Source: Lathyrus oleraceus (lineage: Eukaryota; Streptophyta; Magnoliopsida; Fabales; Fabaceae). Taken from it: DNA of 64,000 nucleotides. This document shows, piece after piece, positions 38,701-51,500 of this stretch; position 1 is the stretch's first letter, and each line of letters begins with the position of its first letter. The stretch is from the NCBI RefSeq assembly GCF_024323335.1, contig NC_066580.1, forward strand, positions 87,219,391 through 87,283,390, read 5' to 3'. The notes under the pieces were generated by a model. The model was given only the letters and a program-made list of their open reading frames with translations, made no database searches and was not told the DNA's origin. The translations under genes were made by a program, and so were the position numbers.

Positions 38701-41700
38701 CTAAATACGGATGTCATTGTCAATTTGCTAGTATGTATTTTCCTTTCAAATAAATTGTATACTATTATATCTGATTAAGTCATATCATTGTCTAAATTAT
38801 AATTCACAATAAATTACTCTGATATAAATTTAGAATATTGTCCTAGATTTCAACTTTAAAATAGACATGTGACCTTAATGAGAATTAATAAAAATATTGA
38901 GAATATTGTCTAAAAAAGAACACTCATATTTCAATTGATATCAATGAGAAAATTAGATAAATTTTTACAATACCATTAATGAGATTAAAATAATTAGTTA
39001 AAAAACAATTAAATTAATATAACAACTATAGTTTTCAACCCTTTGTTCATTAGATAACTAAAGTTTGACAAGAATAAATATATATTTTATAAGGCTAATA
39101 AAGTTTTATTTGATAATATTTGCAAATAAACTGTTAATTTTGTTTAACACTGAGAATACACACATTTAACAACTAAAAATAAAATATACAAATTAAAGAT
39201 AACTACTAAAACGACATGAGAATAAAAAAAACAAAATTTATTTTATAGTTATTTAAATTTGCAAAGCTAATTACGAATGTCATTCTCAATTTGCTAGTTT
39301 GTATTTTCCTTTCAAATAAATTGTATATTATTATATCTGATTAAGTCATATCATTGTGTGGATTATAATTCACGATAAATTACCGTAATATAAATTTAGC
39401 ATTCATGTTTTAAAAATAATTTCTAAATATATTTCAAATTCTATATAATATATATATGAGGCATCATATTATATTACGACACATGTTAATAATTCTATTA
39501 CATTTGTGCCGCATCATCCTATAGTCCTAAGTGGCACCTCTAAATTATTATTTTCACTTTACAAATAGATAAATACAATACTTAATCTCCATTGGAGGTC
39601 ACGGGTTGGTACCTTGGGAAATATGAAGAAAGTTCTAATTTTTAACAAAAATGATCTAACAAGAAAATCACAATCCAATATATATATTCTCCTAGATTTC
39701 AACTTTAAAAATACACATGTGACCTTAGAAAGTATTTATATCCATATAATATATTAAATCAGAAACATTAGATTATATTACGACACATGTTAACAATTCT
39801 ATTCCATTTGCGCCACATCATCCTATAGTCCTATGTGGCACCTCTAAAATATTATTTTCACTTTTCAAGTAGACAAATACAATATTTAATTTCCGTTGAA
39901 GACCACAGGTTCGAACCTTGGGAAAGATGAAGAAAATTCTTAATTTTAACAAAAATGATCTTACAAGAAAATCACAATTCTAACTATATATATTTTCCTA
40001 GGTTTCAACTTTAAAATAAACATGTAACCATAGAGAGTATCTATATAATATATTATATCTGAAGCATCCGATTATATTACGACACATGTTAACAATTCTA
40101 TTCCATTTGTGCCACGTAATCCTATAGTCCTATGTTGAACCTCTAAAATATTATTTTCACTTTTCAAATAGACAAGTACAATACTTAATCTCCATTGGAC
40201 GTCACGGGTTGGAACCTTGGGAAATATGAAGAAAATTCTTATTTTAACAAAAATGATCTAACAACAAAATCACAATTCCAATTATATATATTCTCCTAGA
40301 TTTCAACTTTAAAATAGTTATGTGACCTTAGAGAGAATTAATAAAAATATTGAGAATATTGTCTAAAAAAGAACACTCATATTTCATATGATATCAATGA
40401 CAAAATCAGATAAATTTTTACAATACAATTAATAAGATTAAAATAATTAGGTCAAAACAATTAAATTAATATAGCAAGTACAATTTTCAACCCTTTGTTC
40501 ATTACATAACTAAAGTTTGACAAGAATAAATATGAATTTTATAAAGCTAATAAAGTTTTATTTGATAATATTTGCAAATAAACTTTTAATTTTGTTTATC
40601 ACTGAGAATACAAACATTTAACAACTTTAAATTAAATATACAAATTAAAGATAACTACTAAAACGATATGAGAATCAAAATAAAACAAAAATTATTTTAT
40701 ATTATTTAAATTTGCAAAGCTAAATACGAATGTCATTCTCAATTTGCTAGTATGTATTTTCCTTTCAAATAAATTGTATACTATTATATCTGATTAAGTC
40801 ATATCATTGTCTAAATTATAATTCACAATAAATTACTCTGATATAAATTTAGAATATTGTCCTAGATTTCAACTTTAAAATAGACATGTGACCTTAATGA
40901 GAATTAATAAAAATATTGAGAATATTGTCTAAAAAAGAACACTCATATTTCAATTGATATCAATGAGAAAATTAGATAAATTTTTACAATACCATTAATG
41001 AGATTAAAATAATTAGTTAAAAAACAATTAAATTAATATAACAACTACAATTTTCAACCCTTTGTTCATTAGATAACTAAAGTTTGACAAGAATAAATAT
41101 ATATTTTATAAAGCTAATAAAGTTTTATTTGATAATATTTGCAAATAAACTGTTAATTTTGTTTAACACTGAGAATACACACATTTAACAACTAAAAATA
41201 AAATATACAAATTAAAGATAACTACTAAAACGACTTGAGAATAAAAAAAACAAAATTTATTTTATAGTTATTTAAATTTGCAAAGCTAATTACGAATGTC
41301 ATTCTCAATTTGCTAGTTTGTATTTTCCTTTCAAATAAATTGTATATTATTATATCTGATTAAGTCATATCATTGTGTGGATTATAATTCACAATAAATT
41401 ACCGTAATATAAATTTAGCATTCATGTTTTAAAAAATAATTTCTAAATATATTTCAAATTCTATATAATATATATATGAGGCATCATATTATATTACGAC
41501 ACATGTTAATAATTCTATTACATTTGTGCCGCATCATCCTATATTCCTAAGTGGCACCTCTAAATTATTATTTTCACTTTACAAATAGATAAATACAATA
41601 CTTAATCTCCATTGGAGGTCACGGGTTGGTACCTTGGGAAATATGAAGAAAATTCTAATTTTTAACAAAAATGATCTAACAAGAAAATCACAATCCAATA

Positions 41701-44700
41701 TATATATTCTCCTAGATTTCAACTTTAAAAATACACATGTGACCTTAGAAAGTATTTATATCCATATAATATATTAAATCAGAAACATTAGATTATATTA
41801 CGACACATGTTAACAATTCTATTCCATTTGCGCCACATCATCCTATAGTCCTATGTGGCACCTCTAAAATATTATTTTCACTTTTCAAGTAGACAAATAC
41901 AATATTTAATTTCCGTTGAAGATCACATGTTCGAACCTTGGGAAAGATGAAGAAAATTCTTAATTTTAACAAAAATGATCTTACAAGAAAATCACAATTC
42001 TAACTATATATATTCTCCTAGGTTTCAACTTTAAAATAATCATGTAACCATAGAGAGTATCTATATAATATATTATATCTGAAGCATCCGATTATATTAC
42101 GACACATGTTAACAATTCTATTCCATTTGTGCCACGTAATCCTATAGTCCTATGTTGAACCTCTAAAATATTATTTTCACTTTTCAACTAGACAAGTACA
42201 ATACTTAATCTCCATTGGAGGTCACGGGTTGGAACCTTGGGAAATATGAAGAAAATTCTTATTTTAACAAAAATGATCTAACAAGAAAATCACAATTCCA
42301 ATTATATATATTCTCCTAGATTTCAACTTTAAAATAGACATGTGACCTTAGAGAGAATTAATAAAAATATTGAGAATATTGTCTAAAAAAGAACACTCAT
42401 ATTTCAATTGATATCAATGACAAAATCAGATAAATTTTTACAATACCATTAATAAGATTAAAATAATTAGGTAAAAACAATTAAATTAATATAGCAAGTA
42501 CAATTTTCAACCCTTTGTTCATTACATAACTAAAGTTTGACAAGAATAAATATGAATTTTATAAAGCTAATAAAGTTTTATTTGATAATATTTGCAAATA
42601 AACTTTTAATTTTGTTTATCACTGAGAATACAAACATTTAACAACTTTAAATTAAATATACAAATTAAAGATAACTACTAAAAAGATATGAGAATCAAAA
42701 TAAAACAAAAATTATTTTATATTATTTAAATTTGCAAAGCTAAATACGAATGTCATTCTCAATTTGCTAGTATGTATTTTCCTTTCAAATAAATTGTATA
42801 CTATTATATCTGATTAAGTCATATCATTGTCTAAATTATAATTCACAATAAATTACTCTGATATAAATTTAGAATATTGTCCTAGATTTCAACTTTAAAA
42901 TAGACATGTGACCTTAATGAGAATTAATAAAAATATTGAGAATATTGTCTAAAAAAGAACACTCATATTTCAATTGATATCAATGAGAAAATTAGATAAA
43001 TTTTTACAATACCATTAATGAGATTAAAATAATTAGTTAAAAAACAATTAAATTAATATAACAACTACAATTTTCAACCCTTTGTTCATTAGATAACTAA
43101 AGTTTGACAAGAATAAATATATATTTTATAAAGCTAATAAAGTTTTATTTGATAATATTTGCAAATAAACTGTTAATTTTGTTTAACACTGAGAATACAC
43201 ACATTTAACAACTAAAAATAAAATATACAAATTAAAGATAACTACTAAAACGACATGAGAATAAAAAAAACAAAATTTATTTTATAGTTATTTAAATTTG
43301 CAAAGCTAATTACGAATGTCATTCTCAATTTGCTAGTTTGTATTTTCCTTTCAAATAAATTGTATATTATTATATCTGATTAAGTCATATCATTGTGTGG
43401 ATTATAATTCACAATAAATTACCGTAATATAAATTTAGCATTCATGTTTTAAAAAATAATTTCTAAATATATTTCAAATTCTATATAATATATATATGAG
43501 ACATCATATTATATTACGACACATGTTAATAATTCTATTACATTTGTGCCGCATCATCCTATATTCCTAAGTGGCACCTCTAAATTATTATTTTCACTTT
43601 ACAAATAGATAAATACAATACTTAATCTCCATTGGAGGTCACGGGTTGGTACCTTGGGAAATATGAAGAAAATTCTAATTTTTAACAAAAATGATCTAAC
43701 AAGAAAATCACAATCCAATATATATATTCTCCTAGATTTCAACTTTAAAAATACACATGTGACCTTAGAAAGTATTTATATCCATATAATATATTAAATC
43801 AGAAACATTAGATTATATTACGACACATGTTAACAATTCTATTCCATTTGCGCCACATCATCCTATAGTCCTATGTGGCACCTCTAAAATATTATTTTCA
43901 CTTTTCAAGTAGACAAATACAATATTTAATTTCCGTTGAAGATCACATGTTCGAACCTTGGGAAAGATGAAGAAAATTCTTAATTTTAACAAAAATGATC
44001 TTACAAGAAAATCACAATTCTAACTATATATATTCTCCTAGGTTTCAACTTTAAAATAAACATGTAACCATAGAGAGTATCTATATAATATATTATATCT
44101 GAAGCATCCGATTATATTACGACACATGTTAACAATTCTATTCCATTTGTGCCACGTAATCCTATAGTCCTATGTTGAACCTCTAAAATATTATTTTCAC
44201 TTTTCAAATAGACAAGTACAATACTTAATCTCCATTGGAGGTCACGGGTTGGAACCTTGGGAAATATGAAGAAAATTCTTATTTTAACAAAAATGATCTA
44301 ACAAGAAAATCACAATTCCAATTATATATATTCTCCTAGATTTCAACTTTAAAATAGACATGTGACCTTAGAGAGAATTAATAAAAATATTGAGAATATT
44401 GTCTAAAAAAGAACACTCATATTTCAATTGATATCAATGACAAAATCAGATAAATTTTTACAATACCATTAATAAGATTAAAATAATTAGGTAAAAACAA
44501 TTAAATTAATATAACAACTACAATTTTCAACCCTTTGTTCATTACATTACTAAAGCTTGACAAGAATAAATATGAATTTATAAAGCTAATAAAGTTTTAT
44601 TTGATAATATTTGCAAATAAACTTTTAATTTTGTTTATCACTGAGAATACAAACATTTAACAACTTTAAATTAAATATACAAATTAAAGATAACTACTAA

Positions 44701-44737
44701 AACGACATGAGAATCAAAATAAAAAAAATATTTTATA

Positions 44738-44874
44738 TGAAGATGGAAAATCATCTTCATCATCTCATCTTCATCATCACCAACTTCATCTTCTTCTACT
44801 AGGTGAGTTCTTAGATAGTTTTAGCATTGGAATTTTTCCTTTTTTTTCAGTGTTAACCGGTTAACGTTAACTGG
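44738..44874 (+). mobile_element. Small LTR fragment embedded in satellite, left of element 2
   Basis: After satellite B1 sequence (attttata), the bases tgaagatggaaaatc lead into LTR sequence also found at 9940-10000: catctcatcttcatc, ctactaggtgagttc, gttttagcattgg. A T-rich stretch and a GTTAACCGGTTAAC/GTTAACTGGTTAAC pair follow. The right edge merges into satellite ttaacaaaaatgatc through shared ttaac bases. The order supports an ancestral LTR in which the donor-like module preceded the palindrome module. Confidence 0.75.
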
Positions 44875-44879
44875 TTAAC
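44852..44879. promoter_or_regulatory. Two GTTAAC palindromes in the LTR fragment
   Basis: gttaaccggttaac is followed directly by gttaactggttaac. They match the palindrome module of the element 1 3' LTR, and the last bases overlap the satellite junction. Possible GT-1-type sites; function inferred only. Confidence 0.4.
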
Positions 44880-45328
44880 AAAAATGATCTAACAAGAAAA
44901 TCACAATTCCAATTATATATATTCTCCTAGATTTCAACTTTAAAATAGACATGTGACCTTAGAGAGAATTAATAAAAATATTGAGAATATTGTCTAAAAA
45001 AGAACACTCATATTTCAATTGATATCAATGACAAAATCAGATAAATTTTTACAATACCATTAATAAGATTAAAATAATTAGGTAAAAACAATTAAATTAA
45101 TATAACAACTACAATTTTCAACCCTTTGTTCATTACATTACTAAAGCTTGACAAGAATAAATATGAATTTTATAAAGCTAATAAGTTTTATTTGATAATA
45201 TTTGCAAATAAACTTTTAATTTTGTTTATCACTGAGAATACAAACATTTAACAACTTTAAATTAAATATACAAATTAAAGATAACTACTAAAACGACATG
45301 AGAATCAAAATAAAAAAAATATTTTATA
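44875..45328. repeat. Short satellite island between two LTR-derived junctions
   Basis: The end of an A3 subrepeat and most of a B1, stopping at attttata. The same satellite-LTR junction (attttata, then tgaagatggaaaatc) is seen 591 bp earlier at 44737/44738, so this island was made by local duplication of the junction. Confidence 0.88.
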
Positions 45329-46905
45329 TGAAGATGGAAAATCACCTTCATCATCACCAACTTCATCTTCTTCTACTAGGTGACACTGAAACAGAATTTA
45401 ATTTCCTGTTTGTATAGAATATGTCACCAAGGGGATTCGAACCCAGGACCTCCTTGAAACTGTACATGCCTTACCACTAGGCTAGAGAGGTTGTTGTTTA
45501 ATGCTTATGCAATGAATAAATATTAACCTAAATCTTGATTAAGATAGATTGATGAATTAATTGAGTATTATACCTCCGTTTTGGACACGGCCGGATGCGT
45601 TAGAAAGATAACGTAAAAGGGCTATTATTATTGTTCCATGTTATAAAATATTATGTGATTTATAAATGCCATGAATTTTATCATGATGAAAATTAAATGT
45701 TGTTGTTATGTGGAAAGTGAAGTAATACGATTAAAAACTTTACAAAGATGAGTGAGGAAACCTAGGAGAATAACGTGATTAATAACTTAGAAATATGATC
45801 TAGGTTATGGAACATATGTGATATATGTATGAGAATACGGTATTCATTCGTACGACGCTTATGTGAGGTCGTGGACGAATTGTTGCCATGATTGAGAATG
45901 AGACGCATTGTATGGAACATGCCATGTTATTATTTGTGCATCATGGTGAATGAAGTCACCTATGATTATGGAACATGCCATGTTATTATTTGTGTATTAT
46001 GGTGAATGAAGTCACCTGTGATTTATGAATTTGTTATGGTTCGTGGAACCAATGATTTGCGAAACCGATCATGTATTCAGAATGTGTGTTTTTCTGTGGT
46101 GGTACACATCTCTTGTGGTATGCTTAGATGAGTAAGCATTGGGATGTGGGACCAATGATTCGAGCCTCAAATGGGTTTGAGCCCCAACCATGGCGGACAT
46201 GGGGGAAAGGTGGACACCTATGTGGGTTAGAGTCCCATACGGTGAAAGATACCCTAGGTGGGTTAGAGTCCCGTACGGGTGATGGTTCTTAAAAGTGGGT
46301 TTAAGTCCCATAGGGGAACCGGATATCCACCGCGAAAGTCGAATCATACGGACATGCGTGAACCAAGCCTTGGCCTAGACGTAGGTCCGGTTGGGGATCG
46401 ATGTTGCGTGAATCTGAATAATGATCGTGGTTGAGTTATGAGAACTCAGATGCATGTTGCCATACAATTGCGAGATAGTTTCCCCATCGCTCAAGTCTTC
46501 TTTCCCTTGTTGACTTGAGTTGGATATGAGCTGAATATTGATTAAAAACCCTGTAGAGCCGAGTGGACCCATAGGATAGGAGAACTCACTGAGATTATTA
46601 TCTCATCCCATCATTGTTGTTATTTTTCAGGTATTCTTTACAGGTTGGATCTAAGAGAAAATGTTATGGATGTTTCAAGGGTTGCTGTTCATTATGATCT
46701 TCCGCTGTGGAGTTGTGTGCAATGAAGATATTGTACCTAGTTCTTAGATTTTTATTGTTTAGGCATTATTGTATAACATGTTCCATTGATGTTTTAGTTT
46801 GGACATGTATATATATTGATGCCATTAGGCACTTATGTTGTGACAGTACCAAGATTTAACACTTGTATGATATTATTCTAGATACATATTATACGGGTTG
46901 TTACA
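45329..46905 (+). repeat. Element 2 5' LTR, left part missing
   Basis: It begins with a short remnant (catcaccaacttcatc, ctactaggtga), then cactgaaacagaattt and the tRNA-like segment, and continues collinear with the element 1 LTR to GGGTTGTTACA. The TGTAATATCCC end, TATA-like stretch and GA tract are missing. Compared with element 1 it also lacks about 100 bp after cggatgc (near 45597). The 56-bp duplication and the ttatttttcag acceptor-like site (AG at 46629-46630) are kept. Confidence 0.87.
45422..45490 (-). other. tRNA-like (SINE head-like) segment in the element 2 5' LTR
   Basis: On the minus strand: A box TAGCCTAGTGG (45484-45474), then 30 bases, then an intact B box GGTTCGAATCC (45443-45433). 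The D-arm gcct-agtggta-aggc pairs fully, and gggTTCGAATccc forms a short T-arm. This is the best-preserved form in the window and fits a tRNA-derived RNA polymerase III promoter. No obvious T-run terminator or poly(A) tail marks it as an intact SINE. Confidence 0.65.
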
Positions 46906-46907
46906 GT

Positions 46908-46919
46908 TGGTATCAGAGC
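46908..46919 (+). other. Primer-binding site for initiator tRNA-Met, element 2
   Basis: TGGTATCAGAGC two bases after the LTR end, identical to element 1 and intact. Confidence 0.95.
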
Positions 46920-48094
46920 AGGTCGATTCTCGACCTAGCCTTGAAACATCATAAGTAAATCTATTCCTGCCTCATATGTGTGTTTAGCCAACATGATTCT
47001 TAATATCACTGTATATAGTATTGGGCCTGATCAACCTAATATTATGTGCATGGTAGGTAGGATCATGGTTGAGCGACCACGAGGACTCCGAAGCGTGGGT
47101 TGAACTTGTGCTTTGAGAATAGGCTCAAGCCAAGAGTTAGAAAGTAAGGAGAACTTGATGGTCCAGTTGAAGTTTCAGAGGAGTTATGATTTGGGTATTA
47201 TGGGATTGAAGAGTAGTGTATCATCCAAGCAATTCTGCGGTGTTAACAGAGTTAAGAAGTTGAGGATCTCTATTGGATGAATTGTCAGAATTTTGAGGAA
47301 TGAGTGAATTTGTTAGTGGAGTAAGATATACTCAATAATATGGAATAGTATTGTGAATAATTCCGTATGGTAAAGTAGAAAGGATGGTTATGTTACACAT
47401 ATGTCATAAGGTTTGGAAGTGAGGTAGTGTATCGGTGTTTCAGTTTCTAAGGCCACTGAAATATTTTGGAAGAACAAGAGTACTTAATGGAATATATATA
47501 TTTGGAATGGTACCTTGCAAGTGGTTGAAGACTTGAGGGATAATGACATTCAGTTTTGTTGGGAGCCTAAGGTAGTGGTGAAGTCTAAGAAGAGACTCGA
47601 GGACATGGTTGCCTATTGCAAGTGAAACATGTATGGACCAAATGGAGGTTAGAAGATAAACCAAGTATGTTCAGTTTTAGAAGGGAGATCGGATTTGAGA
47701 TAGCTCGTCAGCGGTTCAGTGTTAGTAAGAGACCATTATGGAATGATGAGTTACCTAAAGATCAATTATAAGAGTTTGTGTTGGAGGCCGATGTCGCACA
47801 TTATATAGTAATGGAAGCTCCACTGGGCTTTGGTTGTATGAGAACTGGTTGAGGATAAGAGCAATTAAGTTGGATTTAAGGACTTCTAGTAGAATGGTTT
47901 TGTAATTGGAACGGAGAGAATTACCATAGGGAGACAAGTCAACACCGAGTGCGGAAGTAGTGTGGATGTTGCAATACAACTGTTGTAATGGGGCACATTT
48001 TAGATAGAGGCACAATGGGACCATTAAGATTCATTAAGACAAAGTTATGGGCGTGTAATTGATGATTGTTCACATCGAGGATTTTTAGAGTATG

Positions 48095-48099
48095 TAGTG
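48095..48099. repeat. Target site duplication of the Cassandra LTR in element 2, left copy (tagtg)
   Basis: The tagtg before TGTAACACCC is repeated at 48523-48527. It is the same duplication and same position as in element 1, so both derive from one insertion event. Confidence 0.9.
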
Positions 48100-48522
48100 T
48101 GTAACACCCGAGGTCGGAGAGGCCGAAGAGTGGTTACATGTAACATCCGAGGGCGATGGAGTGGTTGTCGATGCATGATGCATGACAATGAGACGCTCCT
48201 AGCAGCTTCTAGGGGAAAAACTGAATTCACATCGGAATGAGAGGGATCCTGAGGCTGTGCAGGTATGAGACTACATGGTTGAAAGAAGGCTTATAAGGAT
48301 TAATTGGTACTACCTATATCAACAAGATGCATCTTCTTTTCGGTATCCTAATCAATAAGAACTCCATAGTTAAGCGTGCTTGACTTGGAGTAGTATTGGG
48401 ATGGGTGACCTTCTGGGAAGTTTCCTGGAAAGCGTGCGAGTGAGGACAAAACATGTTGAAAAAAGGCCCGTGTTGATTTGTGGGGATAGTTGATAATCCT
48501 GAAAGCAGTCTGGGGTGTTACA
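48100..48522 (+). mobile_element. Solo Cassandra-type LTR nested in element 2
   Basis: This 423-bp insert has TGTAACACCC and GGGTGTTACA ends and flanking tagtg. It is orthologous to 12904-13324 of element 1, with small differences. The 5S-like part is better preserved here: agttaagcgtgcttg and gggatgggtgacc are intact. There is no PBS, PPT or second LTR. Confidence 0.92.
48327..48426 (+). pseudogene. 5S-rRNA-like segment of the Cassandra LTR (copy 2)
   Basis: The 3' two thirds match plant 5S rRNA closely: agaactcca.agttaagcgtgcttg, then ggagtagtattgggatgggtgacc, then ttctgggaag. The A-box and C-box portions of the internal control region look intact, so recognition by TFIIIA/TFIIIC is conceivable. 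The 5' third is diverged and it lies inside a solo LTR, so it is not a 5S gene. Confidence 0.82.
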
Positions 48523-48527
48523 TAGTG
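48523..48527. repeat. Target site duplication of the Cassandra LTR in element 2, right copy (tagtg)
   Basis: Pairs with 48095-48099. Confidence 0.9.
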
Positions 48528-48593
48528 GAATAGAGGAAGTTAAACCTTGGTGTTAAGAGAAGTATGTGATAGCAGTATTATGGTCACAAGTAA

Positions 48594-51500
48594 GTGTAAT
48601 GGATTCCTTGTCTTGAGATGGATGTAAAGTAACATACATTTTTGAGCAGTGAGTCTTGTATTCTAAGAAGTTGAGTTGATGATAGACAATGAATGATAAG
48701 CTAAGCTGGAGCATGTGGACTAAGTGTAGAATGTGGAATATTTTATGTTGTAAGAGTTTATTGGGGGGGCAATGAGGATTATTCGTGGGAAGTTATAGAG
48801 ACAAGTAACCCCGGTATGATGCAGTGTGTAATAGGTATTGGTTTAGAAGAAAATTCCAGTCATAAGTGCGTGGCGATAACAAGGTTCATCTTAAGTGCAT
48901 TTTATTTGAATTGAAAGAGTAATATTGGCTTATTGGAAGTCCGGTTGTTATTTATCTCCTTGAGAAGTATTTGGTTGGTTGGTTAGTCGCGGAGTATAAA
49001 CATTCACACCGTGTTGGAGCTAAGGATGTCCTAAATGTCATAAGTGTACCGTTGTGGATGTACAAATTGAGGATGGAGTTACAAGTCCCCACAAGTCAGA
49101 TTAGTAGTTTTGAAATTGGGATTTCTGAAGGTGTAGTGCATAGTGTGTCATCTGAGGAGATACCATGGAAGTCAGACGTGTGGGAAAACCAACTTGGTAG
49201 ACCATACTCAGTTTAAGTGAGTATGGGAAGTACCACTATTATGATTATGAATAACTATAAGGAACAAATTTGGAAGAGATCTACTAAGTGGTGATCTAGA
49301 AGAGATTAGCTAGGTATGTGGTATAGATATTGATAAGGTGTGAAGTGGTTGGTCATGGTATGAAATTGATTGATTCATTGGGATTCATAGCCTTAGATGT
49401 AGACTCCCTGAGAGTGGTAATGGATGTGTACGATGATACTCTACCCTACTGGAATGATTCATGAGTTTTACTTCCCAGGAGGGACGGGAATCAGTTATTC
49501 CTAAAGTTAAACATGTAACTCGGACTGTATGTTAGTAAGGGCATAAGCTAAGATTATGGAAGATGGGACAGGATGATTGAGATGAATGATTTTGGATACG
49601 AAGTGAAATATTGTCTCTAGATATGTGTGAAGTATTGTGTGTGACTCTACGAGATGTATGGACACTCATAGTTATGTTCTAGATTGCTTAAGTTCCTTAG
49701 AAGTGGTGTTTTGTTGATAATTTAAAGTTCCTTGACGGTGTTACTTTGTTATTGGCCGAGATTATGTGTCGGGAGAAATGTTGAATGAATCAAAACCCTA
49801 TGAGAGGATTTGATATGGAATATAGTAACCAGGACCGGATATTGTCAAACTAATTTGGTTTAGCTACATCAAACCCATGATGAGTTTGGATGTGTTATGT
49901 TTTTATGGTTGTAACAATGTAAATCCTGGATACCTATCTTTTATGGGTGTAATGGATTCCTTGTCTTGAGATGGATGTAAAGTAACATACATTTTTGAGC
50001 AGTGAGTCTTGTATTCTAAGAAGTTGAGTTGATGATAGACAATGAATGATAAGCTAAGCTGGAGCATGTGGACTAAGTGTAAAATGTGGAATATTTTATG
50101 TTGTAAGAGTTTATTGGGGGGGGCAATGAGGATTATTCGTGGGAAGTTATAGAGACAAGTAACCCCGGTATGATGCAGTGTGTAATAGGTATTGGTTTAG
50201 AAGAAAATTCCAGTCATAAGTGCGTGGCGATAACAAGGTTCATCTTAAGTGCATTTTATTTGAATTGAAAGAGTAATATTGGCTTATTGGAAGTCCGGTT
50301 GTTATTTATCTCCTTGAGAAGTATTTGGTTGGTTGGTTAGTCGCGGAGTATAAACATTCACACCGTGTTGGAGCTAAGGATGTCCTAAATGTCATAAGTG
50401 TACCGTTGTGGATGTACAAATTGAGGATGGAGTTACAAGTCCCCACAAGTCAGATTAGTAGTTTTGAAATTGGGATTTCTGAAGGTGTTGTGCATAGTGT
50501 GTCATCTGAGGAGATACCATGGAAGTCAGACGTGTGGGAAAACCAACTTGGTAGACCATACTCAGTTTAAGTGAGTATGGGAAGTACCACTATTATGATT
50601 ATGAATAACTATAAGGAACAAATTTGGAAGAGATCTACTAAGTGGTGATCTAGAAGAGATTAGCTAGGTATGTGGTATAGATATTGATAAGGTGTGAAGT
50701 GGTTGGTCATGGTATGAAATTGATTGATTCATTGGGATTCATAGCCTTAGATGTAGACTCCCTGAGAGTGGTAATGGATGTGTACGATGATACTCTACCC
50801 TACTGGAATGATTCATGAGTTTTACTTCCCAGGAGGGACGGGAATCAGTTATTCCTAAAGTTAAACATGTAACTCGGACTGTATGTTAGTAAGGGCATAA
50901 GCTAAGATTATGGAAGATGGGACAGGATGATTGAGATGAATGATTTTGGATACGAAGTGAAATATTGTCTCTAGATATGTGTGAAGTATTGTGTGTGACT
51001 CTACGAGATGTATGGACACTCATAGTTATGTTCTAGATTGCTTAAGTTCCTTAGAAGTGGTGTTTTGTTGATAATTTAAAGTTCCTTGACGGTGTTACTT
51101 TGTTATTGGCCGAGATTATGTGTCGGGAGAAATGTTGAATGAATCAAAACCCTATGAGAGGATTTGATATGGAATATAGTAACCAGGACCGGATATTGTC
51201 AAACTAATTTGGTTTAGCTACATCAAACCCATGATGAGTTTGGATGTGTTATGTTTTTATGGTTGTAACAATGTAAATCCTGGATACCTATCTTTTATGG
51301 GTGTAATGGATTCCTTGTCTTGAGATGGATGTAAAGTAACATACATTTTTGAGCAGCGAGTCTTGTATTCTAAGAAGTTGAGTTGATGATAGACAATGAA
51401 TGATAAGCTAAGCTGGAGCATGTGGACTAAGTGTAAAATGTGGAATATTTTATGTTGTAAGAGTTTATTGGGGGGGCAATGAGGATTATTCGTGGGAAGT

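Larger units (their letters stand above)
17813..44737. repeat. Main satellite array (about 27 kb)
   Basis: A head-to-tail array of the composite monomer. The B1 landmark aaacgata falls at 18935, 20957, 22977, 24430, 25885, 30563, 32584, 34603, 36622, 38641, 40661, 42681 (aaaagata) and 44700 (aaacgaca). Most spacings are 2,019-2,022 bp. Three depart: two of about 1,454 bp (one B lost) and one of 4,678 bp (four extra A, one B lost). Local sequence variants are shared by neighbouring monomers (gaggcatcat from 29362 to about 41480; cttggtacc forms), as expected for local homogenisation. No gene is seen. Confidence 0.95.
46906..48593 (+). other. Element 2 internal region left of the tandem array
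   Basis: Collinear with 11709-13395 of element 1, with scattered substitutions and small indels. It includes the Cassandra solo LTR. Stops occur in all frames, and the short minus-strand frames conserved with element 1 match no family I recognise. Confidence 0.8.

Noticed and set aside
48327..48426. A functional 5S rRNA gene
   Set aside because: Only the 3' two thirds match, and it lies within a Cassandra-type LTR with transposon ends and a target duplication.
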